A stretch of 64,000 nucleotides of DNA from Streptomyces sp. Mut1 (GTDB lineage Bacteria; Actinomycetota; Actinomycetes; Streptomycetales; Streptomycetaceae): the NCBI RefSeq assembly GCF_030719295.1, contig NZ_CP120997.1, positions 5,529,501-5,593,500 on the forward strand. Direction: 5' to 3'. A program made the translations under genes and the position numbers. Shown here one piece after another: positions 8,057-15,943 of this stretch; within the stretch, counting starts at the first letter, position 1, and the number at the start of each line of letters is the position of its first letter. A model generated the notes under the pieces. It was not told where the DNA came from. It made no database searches and saw nothing but the letters and a program-made list of their open reading frames with translations.

Positions 8057-8346
8057 TCGTCGCCTTCTCCGTCAGCCCGCTCGGCGTCGGCGAGGACGTC
8101 GGTGAGTACGTCGCCGACGCCGTCCGGGTCGTCCGCGAGTCCGGGCTGCCCAACCGCACGGACGCGATGTTCACCTCCGTCGAGGGGGAGTGGGACGAAG
8201 TCATGGACGTCGTCAAGCGGGCGGTCGCGGCCGTCGAGGCGCGTGCCGGACGGGTCTCCCTCGTCCTGAAGGCGGACATCCGCCCCGGCGTCACCGACGG
8301 CCTGACCTCCAAGGTCGAGACGGTCGAGCGCTACCTCGCGGACTGA
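8053..8346 (+). CDS. MTH1187-family thiamine-binding-type protein
   Basis: The 97-residue single-domain protein shows the MTH1187/YkoF fold pattern: [33 protein letters not shown] and [18 protein letters not shown]. Family members bind thiamine or related pyrimidines in structures, but their physiological role is not settled. It starts inside the stop of the DUF3817 gene, so the pair is translated together. This suggests a small ligand-binding protein working with a membrane protein. A terminator hairpin follows at once. Confidence 0.85.
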   Translation: MIVAFSVSPLGVGEDVGEYVADAVRVVRESGLPNRTDAMFTSVEGEWDEVMDVVKRAVAAVEARAGRVSLVLKADIRPGVTDGLTSKVETVERYLAD

Positions 8347-8365
8347 CCTCGTACACCCGTACGCG

Positions 8366-8399
8366 GAGCCCCCGCTGCCCGAGCACGGCGCGGGGGCTC
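8366..8399 (+). terminator. Rho-independent-type hairpin after MTH1187 gene
   Basis: A 10-bp perfect stem (GAGCCCCCGC / GCGGGGGCTC) with a 14-nt loop begins 20 nt after the stop codon. It lies between two convergent genes and can serve both strands. Confidence 0.75.
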
Positions 8400-8402
8400 T
8401 CG

Positions 8403-9386
8403 TCATTCCGGCACAGCCAGCGCGATCCCCAGCGGCGTCCGTTCGTACAGCACCTGGTGGCCGTAACGGCGCGACGTCAGCAGTCCGGCCGCCCGCAGCA
8501 CCGACAGGTGCTCCGACACGGAGGACGGGGCGAGCCCGAGCCGGTGGGCGAGCGCCGTGGTGCCCGCCGGCTCGTCCAGCGCGCACAGGACGTCGGCCCG
8601 GACCCGGCCGAGCAGCCGGGCGAGCGCGTCCGGGGTGCTGTCGGCGGGCTCCGTCCACAGCCCGCCGATGCCGCGGGCCGGGTAGATCACCGCGGGCAGC
8701 CAGGGTGGCTCGAACCCGCCGACCACGTCCGGCCAGGCGAAGACGGACGGCATGAGCACGAGACCCTGTCCGCCGAGCACCCGGGCGTGCCGGCCGGACG
8801 TGCGGGCGATGGTGAGGGTCGAGTCCGCCCAGCTCAGCTGCGGACTCAGCTCGCCCAGCAGCCGTTCGAAGCCGACCGCCGCCAGCCGCCGTGAGTGGTA
8901 GGCCACATCGGCCTCCAGGAGGGCGCGCAGCCGGGGCCAGTGCGGCTCGATCAGCACCCGCCAGGCCAGCTCCAGCAGATCGGCCAGCTCCCGCACGGCC
9001 CGCGCGGGATCGGCCAGCAGCGCGCGCCCGGCGGCGGAGTCCGACGCCCCGGGCCGCCCGGAGAGCGCCGCGGCCATGTCCTGCCGCGCCAGCGCCGGGT
9101 CGACCGCCCGCACCCCCGCGATCTCCTCCTCGAACGAGGTGAGGGGCCCCAGCGGTGGCGGGCAGAAGAAGTCGGGGCTGTGACCGCGCTCGTTCATCAG
9201 CAGCCACAGGGGCCCGAGACCGAGACCGGCGGCCGCGTCCCGGATCCTGCGCAGCCACGGCAGGTGATAGCCCTGCCGCTCCGGCGAGGCCAGCACCCGT
9301 ACGGCGGCCTGGGTCTCCCCGAGCGGGGAGAGCGCGAACCGGCAGCGCAGCAGATCGCTCTCGTCGAAGTGCAGATGGAAGGGCAT
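8403..9386 (-). CDS. ArsR-type winged-helix regulator with large N-terminal domain
   Basis: The 327-residue protein has about 230 residues of unassigned N-terminal domain (starting MPFHLHFDESDLLRCRFALSP), which resembles the DUF5937 region I recall from Streptomyces regulators. A C-terminal ArsR-like winged helix follows (DVLCALDEPAGTTALAHRLGLAPSSVSEHLSVLRAAGLLTSRRYGHQVLYERTP). No metal-binding Cys pair is seen, so a small-molecule ligand is more likely than a metal. It stands divergent from an MFS exporter with 72 bp between start codons and probably controls that gene. The start at 9386 is preferred over a longer low-complexity frame. Confidence 0.85.
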   Translation of the reverse strand: MPFHLHFDESDLLRCRFALSPLGETQAAVRVLASPERQGYHLPWLRRIRDAAAGLGLGPLWLLMNERGHSPDFFCPPPLGPLTSFEEEIAGVRAVDPALARQDMAAALSGRPGASDSAAGRALLADPARAVRELADLLELAWRVLIEPHWPRLRALLEADVAYHSRRLAAVGFERLLGELSPQLSWADSTLTIARTSGRHARVLGGQGLVLMPSVFAWPDVVGGFEPPWLPAVIYPARGIGGLWTEPADSTPDALARLLGRVRADVLCALDEPAGTTALAHRLGLAPSSVSEHLSVLRAAGLLTSRRYGHQVLYERTPLGIALAVPE

Positions 9387-9458
9387 CCGGGCCTCGGGAA
9401 GATTCGGGTGGAGCCGAAAGTCTACGGACCCGGACAGGGGCTGCCGCACGCTGCGTCC

Positions 9459-11024
9459 ATGCCGAGAGACACCGAGCCCCCGACGGGCCGCGCCCGCGAC
9501 GCGACGGACACCCCTGGCGACCGGACCCCGCGCGGGCCCACGCCGCCCACCGCGCGTACCACGAGCCCCGCCGCGGGACCGGCCGCTCTCCCGGCCCCGC
9601 CCCCGGAGCGCGACGGTCCCCCCGACCCGAGCGGACCGCCCGCGCTCCGGGCGCCGACGAAGGGCGCGCCCACCGGGGGCGCGCCGGCCGAAGACACGCC
9701 GGCCGGGGGTGCGCCCACCGGGGGCGCGCCTGCCGGGGGTGCGCCCGCTAGGGGCGTGCCCCCAGGCGGCTACCGGGCCGTCTTCGCCGTACGCGAGTTC
9801 CGGGCCGTCTTCGCCGCGCACCTGCTCTCGCTGCTCGGAGTGGTCGTCAGCGAACTCGCGCTCACCGTCCTCGTGTACGACCTCACCGCGTCGCCCCTGC
9901 TCAGCGCCCTCACCTTCGCGCTCGGGATGCTGCCCTACCTCGTCGGCGGCACCCTCTTCGCCGGGATCGCCGACCGCTACCCCGCGCGCCGCGTCCTGGT
10001 CACCTGCGACCTGATCTGCGCCGGCTGCGTCGCCGTGATGGTGCTGCCGGGCACCCCGGTCGCCGGACTGCTCGTGCTGCGCTGTCTCGTCGCCGCCGTC
10101 TCGCCCGTCTTCACCGGGACCAGGATGGCCGCGCTCACCGACATCCTGGGCGAGGGCGACCTGTTCGTCCTGGGACGCTCACTGCTGCGGATCATCTCGC
10201 AGAGCGCCCTGCTCGCCGGCTTCGGCGTGGGCGGGCTGCTGCTCGCGGTGGTCTCCCCGCGCGGTGCGATCACGATCACCGTCGCCACCTTCCTGTGCTC
10301 GGCCGCCCTGCTGCGCCTAGGCACCCGCGCCCGGCCCGCCCGCGCCACGGCCGGCGGCGGCGGCACCCTGCCGGCGGAGTCGGTCGCCGGGGCCCGGCTG
10401 GTGCTGGGCGACCGCCGGATCAGGGCGCTGATGCTGCTGTTCTGGCTGCCCCCGGTGTTCGTCGTCGCGCCGGAGGCGCTGGCCGCCCCGTACGCCGACG
10501 AGATCGGTGTGGGCAGCGCCGCGCTCGGGCTGCTGATGTGCGCGATGCCGGTCGGCTCCATCGCCGCCGAGCTGTACGTGGGCGCAGCACTGAGCCCCCG
10601 TATCCGCTCGCTGGTCGTCCTGCCGCTCGCCGCGGCCGGGCTGCTGCCCCTCGTGCTGTACGGCCTGCGGCCCGGGGTCGCCCTGGCCGCCGTCGCGCTG
10701 GTGCTGGCCGGTGCGGGATCGGCGTACGTCATCGGCCTCGACCAGTGGTTCGTCGCGGCCGTGCCCGACGAGCTGCGCGGCCGGGCCATGACCCTGCTCA
10801 CGGCCGGACTGATGACGCTCCAGGGCGTCGGCATGGCCCTGGCCGGCCTGGCAGCCGAGTTCTTCCCCGTCCACCGGGTGGTCGCCGGGGCCGGGGTCGT
10901 GGGCACCCTGTGTCTGCTGCTGCTCGTCGCCGAGGTCCGCAGGACGGCGCCCGCGTCCGTACCCGCTTACCGGATTCGGACCGAAGTGCGAGACGGGGAG
11001 GACCGGCAAGTTCCCCATGGGTAA
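9459..11024 (+). CDS. MFS transporter with repetitive N-terminal extension
   Basis: The 521-residue protein has twelve probable membrane spans from about residue 110 onward (start YRAVFAVREFRAVFAAHLLSLLG). It carries an MFS loop motif (GIADRYPARRVLV) and resembles drug-efflux members. The first 105 residues are Pro/Gly/Ala-rich with GGAPT/GGAPA repeats; this is unusual for MFS proteins, and the true start could be an internal GTG near 9759. The ATG at 9459 is kept because the frame is uninterrupted and lies 72 bp from the divergent regulator. The downstream MarR gene starts inside its last codons, so the two form an operon. The substrate is unknown. Confidence 0.85.
   Translation: MPRDTEPPTGRARDATDTPGDRTPRGPTPPTARTTSPAAGPAALPAPPPERDGPPDPSGPPALRAPTKGAPTGGAPAEDTPAGGAPTGGAPAGGAPARGVPPGGYRAVFAVREFRAVFAAHLLSLLGVVVSELALTVLVYDLTASPLLSALTFALGMLPYLVGGTLFAGIADRYPARRVLVTCDLICAGCVAVMVLPGTPVAGLLVLRCLVAAVSPVFTGTRMAALTDILGEGDLFVLGRSLLRIISQSALLAGFGVGGLLLAVVSPRGAITITVATFLCSAALLRLGTRARPARATAGGGGTLPAESVAGARLVLGDRRIRALMLLFWLPPVFVVAPEALAAPYADEIGVGSAALGLLMCAMPVGSIAAELYVGAALSPRIRSLVVLPLAAAGLLPLVLYGLRPGVALAAVALVLAGAGSAYVIGLDQWFVAAVPDELRGRAMTLLTAGLMTLQGVGMALAGLAAEFFPVHRVVAGAGVVGTLCLLLLVAEVRRTAPASVPAYRIRTEVRDGEDRQVPHG
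9668..9772 (+). repeat. Degenerate 15-bp tandem repeats in the MFS gene
   Basis: About seven imperfect 15-bp units encode Gly-Gly-Ala-Pro-Thr/Ala pentapeptides in the N-terminal extension of the MFS transporter. Such tracts can expand or contract by slippage. Confidence 0.6.
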
Positions 11025-11544
11025 GGTCGTGGCCGTGCCGAAGCCGCTCAGTCTCCCCTTCGATCCCATCGCCCGCGCCGACGAGCTCTGGCAGCAGCGC
11101 TGGGGCCCGGTCCCTTCCATGGGGGCGATCACCTCGATCATGCGGGCGCAGCAGATCCTGCTCGCCGAGGTCGACGCCGTCGTCAAGCCGTACGGGCTGA
11201 CGTTCGCGCGGTACGAGGCGCTGGTGCTGCTCACCTTCTCCAAGGCCGGCGAGCTGCCGATGTCCAAGATCGGCGAGCGGCTGATGGTGCACCCGACCTC
11301 GGTGACGAACACGGTGGACCGGCTGGTGCGTTCCGGCCTGGTCGACAAGCGCCCGAACCCCAACGACGGCCGCGGCACGCTCGCCTCCATCACCGACAAG
11401 GGCCGCGAAGTGGTCGAGTCGGCCACCCGCGACCTGGTCGCGATGGAGTTCGGACTCGGGGTGTACGACGCCGAGGAGTGCGCCGAGATCTTCGCGCTGT
11501 TGCGGCCCCTGCGCATCGCCGCGCAGGACTTCGAGGAGATGTAG
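11017..11544 (+). CDS. MarR-family transcriptional regulator
   Basis: The protein has up to 175 residues. It contains the MarR fold: dimerisation helix (GAITSIMRAQQILLAEVDAVVKPYGLT), recognition helix region (LPMSKIGERLMVHPTSVTNTVDRLVRSG) and wing (VDKRPNPNDGRGTLASITDKG). It overlaps the end of the MFS gene by 8 nt if the ATG at 11017 is used; a GTG a few codons later, with AAGG in front, is an alternative. Operon position suggests control of the MFS exporter. It differs clearly in sequence from the MarR protein at 4819-5289. Confidence 0.88.
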   Translation: MGKVVAVPKPLSLPFDPIARADELWQQRWGPVPSMGAITSIMRAQQILLAEVDAVVKPYGLTFARYEALVLLTFSKAGELPMSKIGERLMVHPTSVTNTVDRLVRSGLVDKRPNPNDGRGTLASITDKGREVVESATRDLVAMEFGLGVYDAEECAEIFALLRPLRIAAQDFEEM

Positions 11545-11598
11545 GGGGGTCCGAGCCCGCTGCAAGATCGCGCCGGACGTCCGGTTACGCTCGATGGC

Positions 11599-11934
11599 AT
11601 GAAACGCAGTGTGCTGACCCGTTATCGGGTGATGGCTTACGTCACCGCCGTCATGTTGCTGATCCTCTGCCTCTGCATGATCTTCAAGTACGGCTTCGAC
11701 AAGGGTGAGGGACTGACGCTCGTCGTCTCCCAGATCCACGGCGTGCTGTACATCATCTACCTGATCTTCGCCTTCGACCTGGGCTCCAAGGCGAAGTGGC
11801 CGATCGGCAAGCTGCTGTGGGTGCTGATCTCCGGCACGATCCCGACGGCCGCGTTCTTCGTGGAGCGCAAGGTCGTCCGCGAGGTCGAGCCGCTGGTCGC
11901 GGACGGGACGCCCGCGGCCCCCGCGAGCGTCTGA
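11599..11934 (+). CDS. DUF3817-family small integral membrane protein (copy 2)
   Basis: The 111-residue product has three probable spans (YVTAVMLLILCLCMIFKYG, IHGVLYIIYLIFAFDLG, LLWVLISGTIPTAAFFVE). It carries the DUF3817 signature (HGVLYIIY, SKAKWPIGKLL) found also in the protein at 7706-8056; identity is moderate and the two are paralogues. It stands alone after the MarR gene, 54 nt away, and is followed by a hairpin. The role is unknown. Confidence 0.83.
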   Translation: MKRSVLTRYRVMAYVTAVMLLILCLCMIFKYGFDKGEGLTLVVSQIHGVLYIIYLIFAFDLGSKAKWPIGKLLWVLISGTIPTAAFFVERKVVREVEPLVADGTPAAPASV

Positions 11935-11946
11935 CCGCCCGGTCCG

Positions 11947-11976
11947 AACCGCCCCGCGCGAAGCGCCGGGCGGTTT
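11947..11976 (+). terminator. Hairpin terminator after DUF3817 copy 2
   Basis: AACCGCC and GGCGGTT form a stem around a GC-rich loop and are followed by TTTGT. It lies 12 nt after the stop codon. Confidence 0.6.
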
Positions 11977-11985
11977 GTCATCGAC

Positions 11986-12009
11986 ATTTACTAGGACGTC
12001 CTAGTAAAT
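11986..12009. promoter_or_regulatory. Perfect 24-bp palindrome in the icmA promoter
   Basis: The half site ATTTACTAGGAC is followed directly by its exact reverse complement GTCCTAGTAAAT. The palindrome ends 7 nt before the icmA start codon, overlapping the ribosome-binding region, and is AT-rich against a very GC-rich background. The shape is that of a TetR-family operator. The cognate regulator is not known; the TetR gene at 13741-14370 is the nearest candidate. Confidence 0.75.
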
Positions 12010-12016
12010 TGGTGGC

Positions 12017-13717
12017 ATGGACGCTCACGAGATCGAGGAAGGCCGCCGCCGCTGGCAGGCCCGTTACGACAAGGCCCGCAAGCGTGACGCGGACTTCACC
12101 ACGCTCTCCGGAGACCCGGTCGAGCCCGTCTACGGGCCCCGCCCCGGGGACGCGTACGAGGGCTTCGAGCGGATCGGCTGGCCCGGTGAGTACCCCTACA
12201 CCCGGGGGCTCCACCCGACCGGCTACCGGGGCCGCACCTGGACCATCCGCCAGTTCGCCGGCTTCGGCAACGCCGAGCAGACCAACGAGCGCTACAAGAT
12301 GATCCTGGCCGCCGGGGGCGGCGGGCTGAGCGTGGCCTTCGACATGCCGACCCTGATGGGCCGCGACTCCGACGACCCGCGCGCGCTCGGCGAGGTCGGC
12401 CACTGCGGGGTGGCCATCGACTCCGCCGCCGACATGGAGGTCCTCTTCAAGGACATCCCGCTCGGCGACGTCACCACGTCGATGACGATCAGCGGTCCGG
12501 CCGTGCCGGTTTTCTGCATGTACCTGGTCGCCGCCGAACGCCAGGGCGTCGACCCGGCCGTCCTGAACGGCACGCTCCAGACGGACATCTTCAAGGAGTA
12601 CATCGCGCAGAAGGAGTGGCTCTTCCAGCCCGAGCCCCATCTGCGCCTCATCGGCGACCTGATGGAGCACTGCGCGAGCTCCATCCCCGCCTACAAGCCG
12701 CTCTCCGTCTCCGGCTACCACATCCGCGAGGCCGGGGCGACGGCCGCGCAGGAGCTGGCGTACACCCTCGCCGACGGCTTCGGCTACGTCGAGCTCGGCC
12801 TCTCGCGCGGCCTCGACGTCGACGCCTTCGCGTCCGGCCTGTCCTTCTTCTTCGACGCCCACCTCGACTTCTTCGAGGAGATCGCCAAGTTCCGCGCCGC
12901 CCGCCGGATCTGGGCCCGCTGGATGAAGGAGACGTACGGCGCGAAGACCGACAAGGCGCAGTGGCTGCGCTTCCACACCCAGACCGCCGGTGTCTCGCTC
13001 ACCGCGCAGCAGCCGTACAACAACGTCGTACGGACCGCGGTCGAGGCCCTGTCCGCCGTTCTCGGCGGCACCAACTCGCTGCACACCAACGCCCTCGACG
13101 AGACCCTCGCGCTCCCCTCCGAGCAGGCCGCCGAGATCGCGCTGCGCACCCAGCAGGTGCTGATGGAGGAGACCGGCGTCGCCAACGTGGCCGACCCGCT
13201 GGGCGGTTCCTGGTACGTGGAGCAGCTCACCGACCGCATCGAGGCCGACGCCGAGAAGATCTTCGAGCAGATCAAGGAGCGCGGCACCCGCGCCCACCCC
13301 GACGGGCAGCACCCGGTGGGGCCGATGACCTCCGGCATCCTGCGCGGCATCGAGGACGGCTGGTTCACCGGCGAGATCGCCGAGTCCGCCTTCCGCTACC
13401 AGCAGGCCCTGGAGAAGGGCGACAAGCGGGTCGTCGGCGTCAACGTCGCGCACGGCTCGGTCACCGGCGACCTGGAGATCCTGCGGGTCAGCCACGAGGT
13501 CGAGCGCGAGCAGGTCCGCGAGCTGGCCGCCCGCAAGGCGGGCCGCGACGACGCCGGGGTCCGCGCCGCGCTGGACGCGATGCTGGCCGCAGCCCGCGAC
13601 GGCTCCAACATGATCGCGCCGATGCTCGACGCGGTGCGCGCCGAGGCCAGCCTCGGCGAGATCTGCGGGGTCCTGCGCGACGAGTGGGGCGTCTACACGG
13701 AGCCGCCGGGCTTCTGA
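12017..13717 (+). CDS. icmA: Acyl-CoA mutase large subunit, isobutyryl-CoA mutase type
   Basis: At 566 residues it matches the size I recall for IcmA, the TIM-barrel substrate-binding subunit of coenzyme-B12-dependent isobutyryl-CoA mutase (isobutyryl-CoA to n-butyryl-CoA, valine and fatty acid metabolism). Seen motifs are [68 protein letters not shown] and [28 protein letters not shown]. The protein stops without the DxHxxG cobalamin-binding domain, so a separate small subunit (IcmB) must be supplied from elsewhere; none is present in this window. A related hydroxyisobutyryl-CoA or MeaA-type specificity cannot be excluded. Start ATG at 12017 has GGTGG upstream and sits just behind the 24-bp palindrome. 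Confidence 0.88.
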   Translation: MDAHEIEEGRRRWQARYDKARKRDADFTTLSGDPVEPVYGPRPGDAYEGFERIGWPGEYPYTRGLHPTGYRGRTWTIRQFAGFGNAEQTNERYKMILAAGGGGLSVAFDMPTLMGRDSDDPRALGEVGHCGVAIDSAADMEVLFKDIPLGDVTTSMTISGPAVPVFCMYLVAAERQGVDPAVLNGTLQTDIFKEYIAQKEWLFQPEPHLRLIGDLMEHCASSIPAYKPLSVSGYHIREAGATAAQELAYTLADGFGYVELGLSRGLDVDAFASGLSFFFDAHLDFFEEIAKFRAARRIWARWMKETYGAKTDKAQWLRFHTQTAGVSLTAQQPYNNVVRTAVEALSAVLGGTNSLHTNALDETLALPSEQAAEIALRTQQVLMEETGVANVADPLGGSWYVEQLTDRIEADAEKIFEQIKERGTRAHPDGQHPVGPMTSGILRGIEDGWFTGEIAESAFRYQQALEKGDKRVVGVNVAHGSVTGDLEILRVSHEVEREQVRELAARKAGRDDAGVRAALDAMLAAARDGSNMIAPMLDAVRAEASLGEICGVLRDEWGVYTEPPGF

Positions 13718-13740
13718 CGTACGTACGCGCGGCCCCGCCG

Positions 13741-14370
13741 CTATTCGGCGGCGGCCGCGCCCACGCCCGCGAGCAGCAGCAGTGTGAAGCGCCGGGCCCA
13801 GTCGGCGTCGACGGGCTCGGCGCTCACCAGCGTCCGGTGCACGACCGCGCCGGCGATCACATCGAAGATCAGGTCGGCGGTCAGCGCCGCGGTGGCCTCG
13901 TCCGCTTCGACGGGCAGCTCACCGCGCTCCTGCGCCCGCCGCCGGCCCTGGAGCACGAGGCGCTTCTGCCGGTTCACGATGGAGTCGCGGATACGGGTGC
14001 GCAGCGCCTCGTCGCGGGTCGACTCCGCGACCACCGCCATCAGCGCGGTCCGCGTCTCCGGCCGGTCCAGCAGCGCCGCGAACTGGAGCACCACCGCCTC
14101 CACATCGGCGGCCAGGCTGCCCAGGTCCGGCATCTCCAGCTCGTCGAAGAGGACCGCGACCGCGTCCACGACCAGCTCGTTCTTGCCCGCCCAGCGCCGG
14201 TAGAGGGTCGTCTTGGCGACCCCGGCCCGCGCCGCCACGTCGCCCATCGTCAGCTTCGACCAGCCGAGGTCCACCAGCGAGGCTCTGGTCGCCTCAAGGA
14301 TCGCCTCGTCGGCGGCGGCGCTGCGCGGACGTCCCGATCGTGCGGGTTTGGGGTGGCTGCGGCTGAGCAT
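13741..14370 (-). CDS. TetR-family transcriptional regulator
   Basis: The 209-residue protein has an N-terminal TetR helix-turn-helix (AILEATRASLVDLGWSKLTMGDVAARAGVAKTTLYRRWAGKNELVVDAV) followed by an all-helical ligand domain of the TetR_C type. ATG at 14370 gives a normal TetR length and leaves the palindrome at 14379-14398 outside the gene; a GTG at 14439 would add 23 unconserved residues. It converges with icmA (23 nt between stops). Likely autoregulated, and possibly the regulator of icmA or of the thioredoxin/TPR gene. The ligand is unknown; an acyl-CoA is a reasonable guess from context. Confidence 0.87.
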   Translation of the reverse strand: MLSRSHPKPARSGRPRSAAADEAILEATRASLVDLGWSKLTMGDVAARAGVAKTTLYRRWAGKNELVVDAVAVLFDELEMPDLGSLAADVEAVVLQFAALLDRPETRTALMAVVAESTRDEALRTRIRDSIVNRQKRLVLQGRRRAQERGELPVEADEATAALTADLIFDVIAGAVVHRTLVSAEPVDADWARRFTLLLLAGVGAAAAE

Positions 14371-14378
14371 GCCGTGAC

Positions 14379-14398
14379 CATACCCGCCAGTAGGTATG
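14379..14398. promoter_or_regulatory. Inverted repeat upstream of TetR gene
   Basis: CATACC and GGTATG are separated by 8 nt and lie 9 nt upstream of the TetR start codon. The position suggests an autoregulatory operator. Confidence 0.55.
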
Positions 14399-14465
14399 CC
14401 CGGCCGGTCCCTCAACCCGTGAGACAGATCACCGGACACTCCTGTGCGCGAGGGGCCCCGGCCAG

Positions 14466-14488
14466 TTACGCTACGGGTCGTAGCGTAA
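14466..14488. promoter_or_regulatory. Perfect 9-bp inverted repeat between TetR and thioredoxin/TPR genes
   Basis: TTACGCTAC, 5-nt spacer, GTAGCGTAA. The form is typical for TetR-type operators, for example of regulators of fatty-acid genes. It lies between divergent genes, about 200 nt before the thioredoxin/TPR start and about 95 nt before the TetR start. Confidence 0.65.
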
Positions 14489-14686
14489 GGATGACGGCCT
14501 GGGCCGGCATCGCGTTACGACGAACGACAGCCACAGGCGCCGGGTGGGGACCGGGTGCCGAACCGGGTCTTCAGGGGCCCAGTGGCCGTGTCTGTCCGTG
14601 CGCCTCGCACACCGGCGAGGGCTGCGGACGGGCGCGGTTCACGTATCGCTTTCCGGAACAGTGCGCCGAGGGGGGAGGATGTACGT

Positions 14687-15667
14687 ATGCAGCCCAGAAA
14701 CATGTCCATGAGCGGCGTCGTCGACCTCGCCGCGGTGAAGGCGGCCGGTGAGGCCAAGGTGAAGGCGGAGCAGGCCCGCGCCGAGTCCGCCCGGCAGGGC
14801 GGCCCCGCGGCCGTGCCCGCCTCGTCCCTCGTGATCGACGTCGATGAGGCCGGCTTCGAGAGCGACGTCCTCCAGCGCTCCGCCGAAGTGCCCGTCGTCA
14901 TCGACTTCTGGGCCGAGTGGTGCGAGCCGTGCAAGCAATTGGGCCCGCTCCTGGAGCGCCTGGCCCACGAGTACAACGGCCGTTTCCTGCTGGCCAAGGT
15001 CGACGTCGACGCCAACCAGATGCTGATGCAGCAGTTCGGCATCCAGGGCATTCCCGCCGTCTTCGCGGTCGTCGCCGGACAGGCGCTGCCGCTCTTCCAG
15101 GGCGCGGCCCCCGAGGCCCAGATCCGCCAGACCCTGGACCAGCTGATCCAGGTCGGCGAGGAGCGCTTCGGGATCACCGGCATCGCGGTCGACCCCTCGG
15201 CGGCCGGCGCCGAGGCCCAGGCCCAGGCCCCCGCTCCGGTGCCCCCGGGGCCCTACGACAGCCTTCTGGAGGCGGCCGCGCGGGCGCTGGACGCCAATGA
15301 CTTCCCCGGTGCGGTCCAGGCGTACAAGAACGTCCTGTCCGACGACCCGGCCAACACCGAGGCCAAGCTCGGCCTCGCCCAGGCCGAACTGCTGGCCCGG
15401 GTCCAGAAGACGGACCCGCAGCAGGTCCGCAAGGACGCCGCCGAGAAGCCGGCCGACGTGGACGCGCAGCTGGCGGCGGCCGACCTCGACCTCGTCGGCG
15501 GCCATGTCGAGGACGCCTTCGGCCGGCTCGTGGAGACGGTGCGCCGCACGTTCGGCGACGACCGCGACCGGGTACGGCTGCGGCTGCTCGATCTCTTCGA
15601 GGTGATCGGCCCGGAGGACCCGAGGGTCGGTGCCGCGCGCACCGCGCTCGCGCGCGTCCTGTTCTGA
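14687..15667 (+). CDS. Thioredoxin-domain/TPR protein (YbbN/CnoX type)
   Basis: The 326-residue protein has an Ala/Lys-rich N-terminal helix, a thioredoxin fold (about residues 50-155) with a complete WCEPC redox site (Cys79, Cys82) and cis-Pro loop GIQGIPAV. A C-terminal tetratricopeptide region follows (YDSLLEAAARALDANDFPGAVQAYKNVLSDDPANTEAKLGLAQAEL onward). This is the architecture of the CnoX/YbbN holdase, which hands oxidised proteins to GroEL and DnaK; the E. coli protein lacks the full CXXC, while this one keeps it. GGAGG lies 8 nt before the ATG at 14687. It appears monocistronic with a strong terminator downstream. Confidence 0.9.
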   Translation: MQPRNMSMSGVVDLAAVKAAGEAKVKAEQARAESARQGGPAAVPASSLVIDVDEAGFESDVLQRSAEVPVVIDFWAEWCEPCKQLGPLLERLAHEYNGRFLLAKVDVDANQMLMQQFGIQGIPAVFAVVAGQALPLFQGAAPEAQIRQTLDQLIQVGEERFGITGIAVDPSAAGAEAQAQAPAPVPPGPYDSLLEAAARALDANDFPGAVQAYKNVLSDDPANTEAKLGLAQAELLARVQKTDPQQVRKDAAEKPADVDAQLAAADLDLVGGHVEDAFGRLVETVRRTFGDDRDRVRLRLLDLFEVIGPEDPRVGAARTALARVLF

Positions 15668-15704
15668 GCCGATTGTTCCGACCCGATTGTTCTGAACTGA
15701 CAAC

Positions 15705-15740
15705 ACGGCCGCGACTGCCCCCGGGCGTCGCGGCCGTTTT
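15705..15740 (+). terminator. Rho-independent terminator after thioredoxin/TPR gene
   Basis: An 11-bp perfect stem (ACGGCCGCGAC / GTCGCGGCCGT) with an 11-nt loop is followed by TTTT. Confidence 0.85.
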
Positions 15741-15910
15741 CGCGATCAGGCGATAAGAGTGGGCTCCGCTTTACCAAATCTTGATAAAAGCGCGCCCTGT
15801 TACCCACAGTAAATCGATCTTTGTGAACTGTCCCGTTTCGCTCATTCTTCCTCCCTTTCGTCCGTCACTGCGGGGCAACCCTGTGTGGCCACCCGGTGTC
15901 GCGATGTCGT

Positions 15911-15943
15911 GGCCCGGTTATCGGGCCGTTACTAGCGAGTAAC
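15911..15943. promoter_or_regulatory. Two abutting palindromes upstream of the DUF6230 cassette
   Basis: GGCCCG-gttat-CGGGCC (15911-15927) is followed with no gap by GTTACT-agcg-AGTAAC (15928-15943). The second has the form of a TetR-type operator. They lie about 350 nt upstream of the first gene, so a promoter with a long leader would be needed for direct control. Confidence 0.55.

Noticed and set aside
9668..9772. CRISPR-like array
   Set aside because: The units are contiguous, degenerate and in frame, with no spacers. They are coding tandem repeats, as are those at 54239-54346.
12017..13717. Methylmalonyl-CoA mutase large subunit
   Set aside because: The protein is 566 residues and lacks the cobalamin-binding C-terminal domain expected of MutB. 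Length and motifs fit the IcmA type better.
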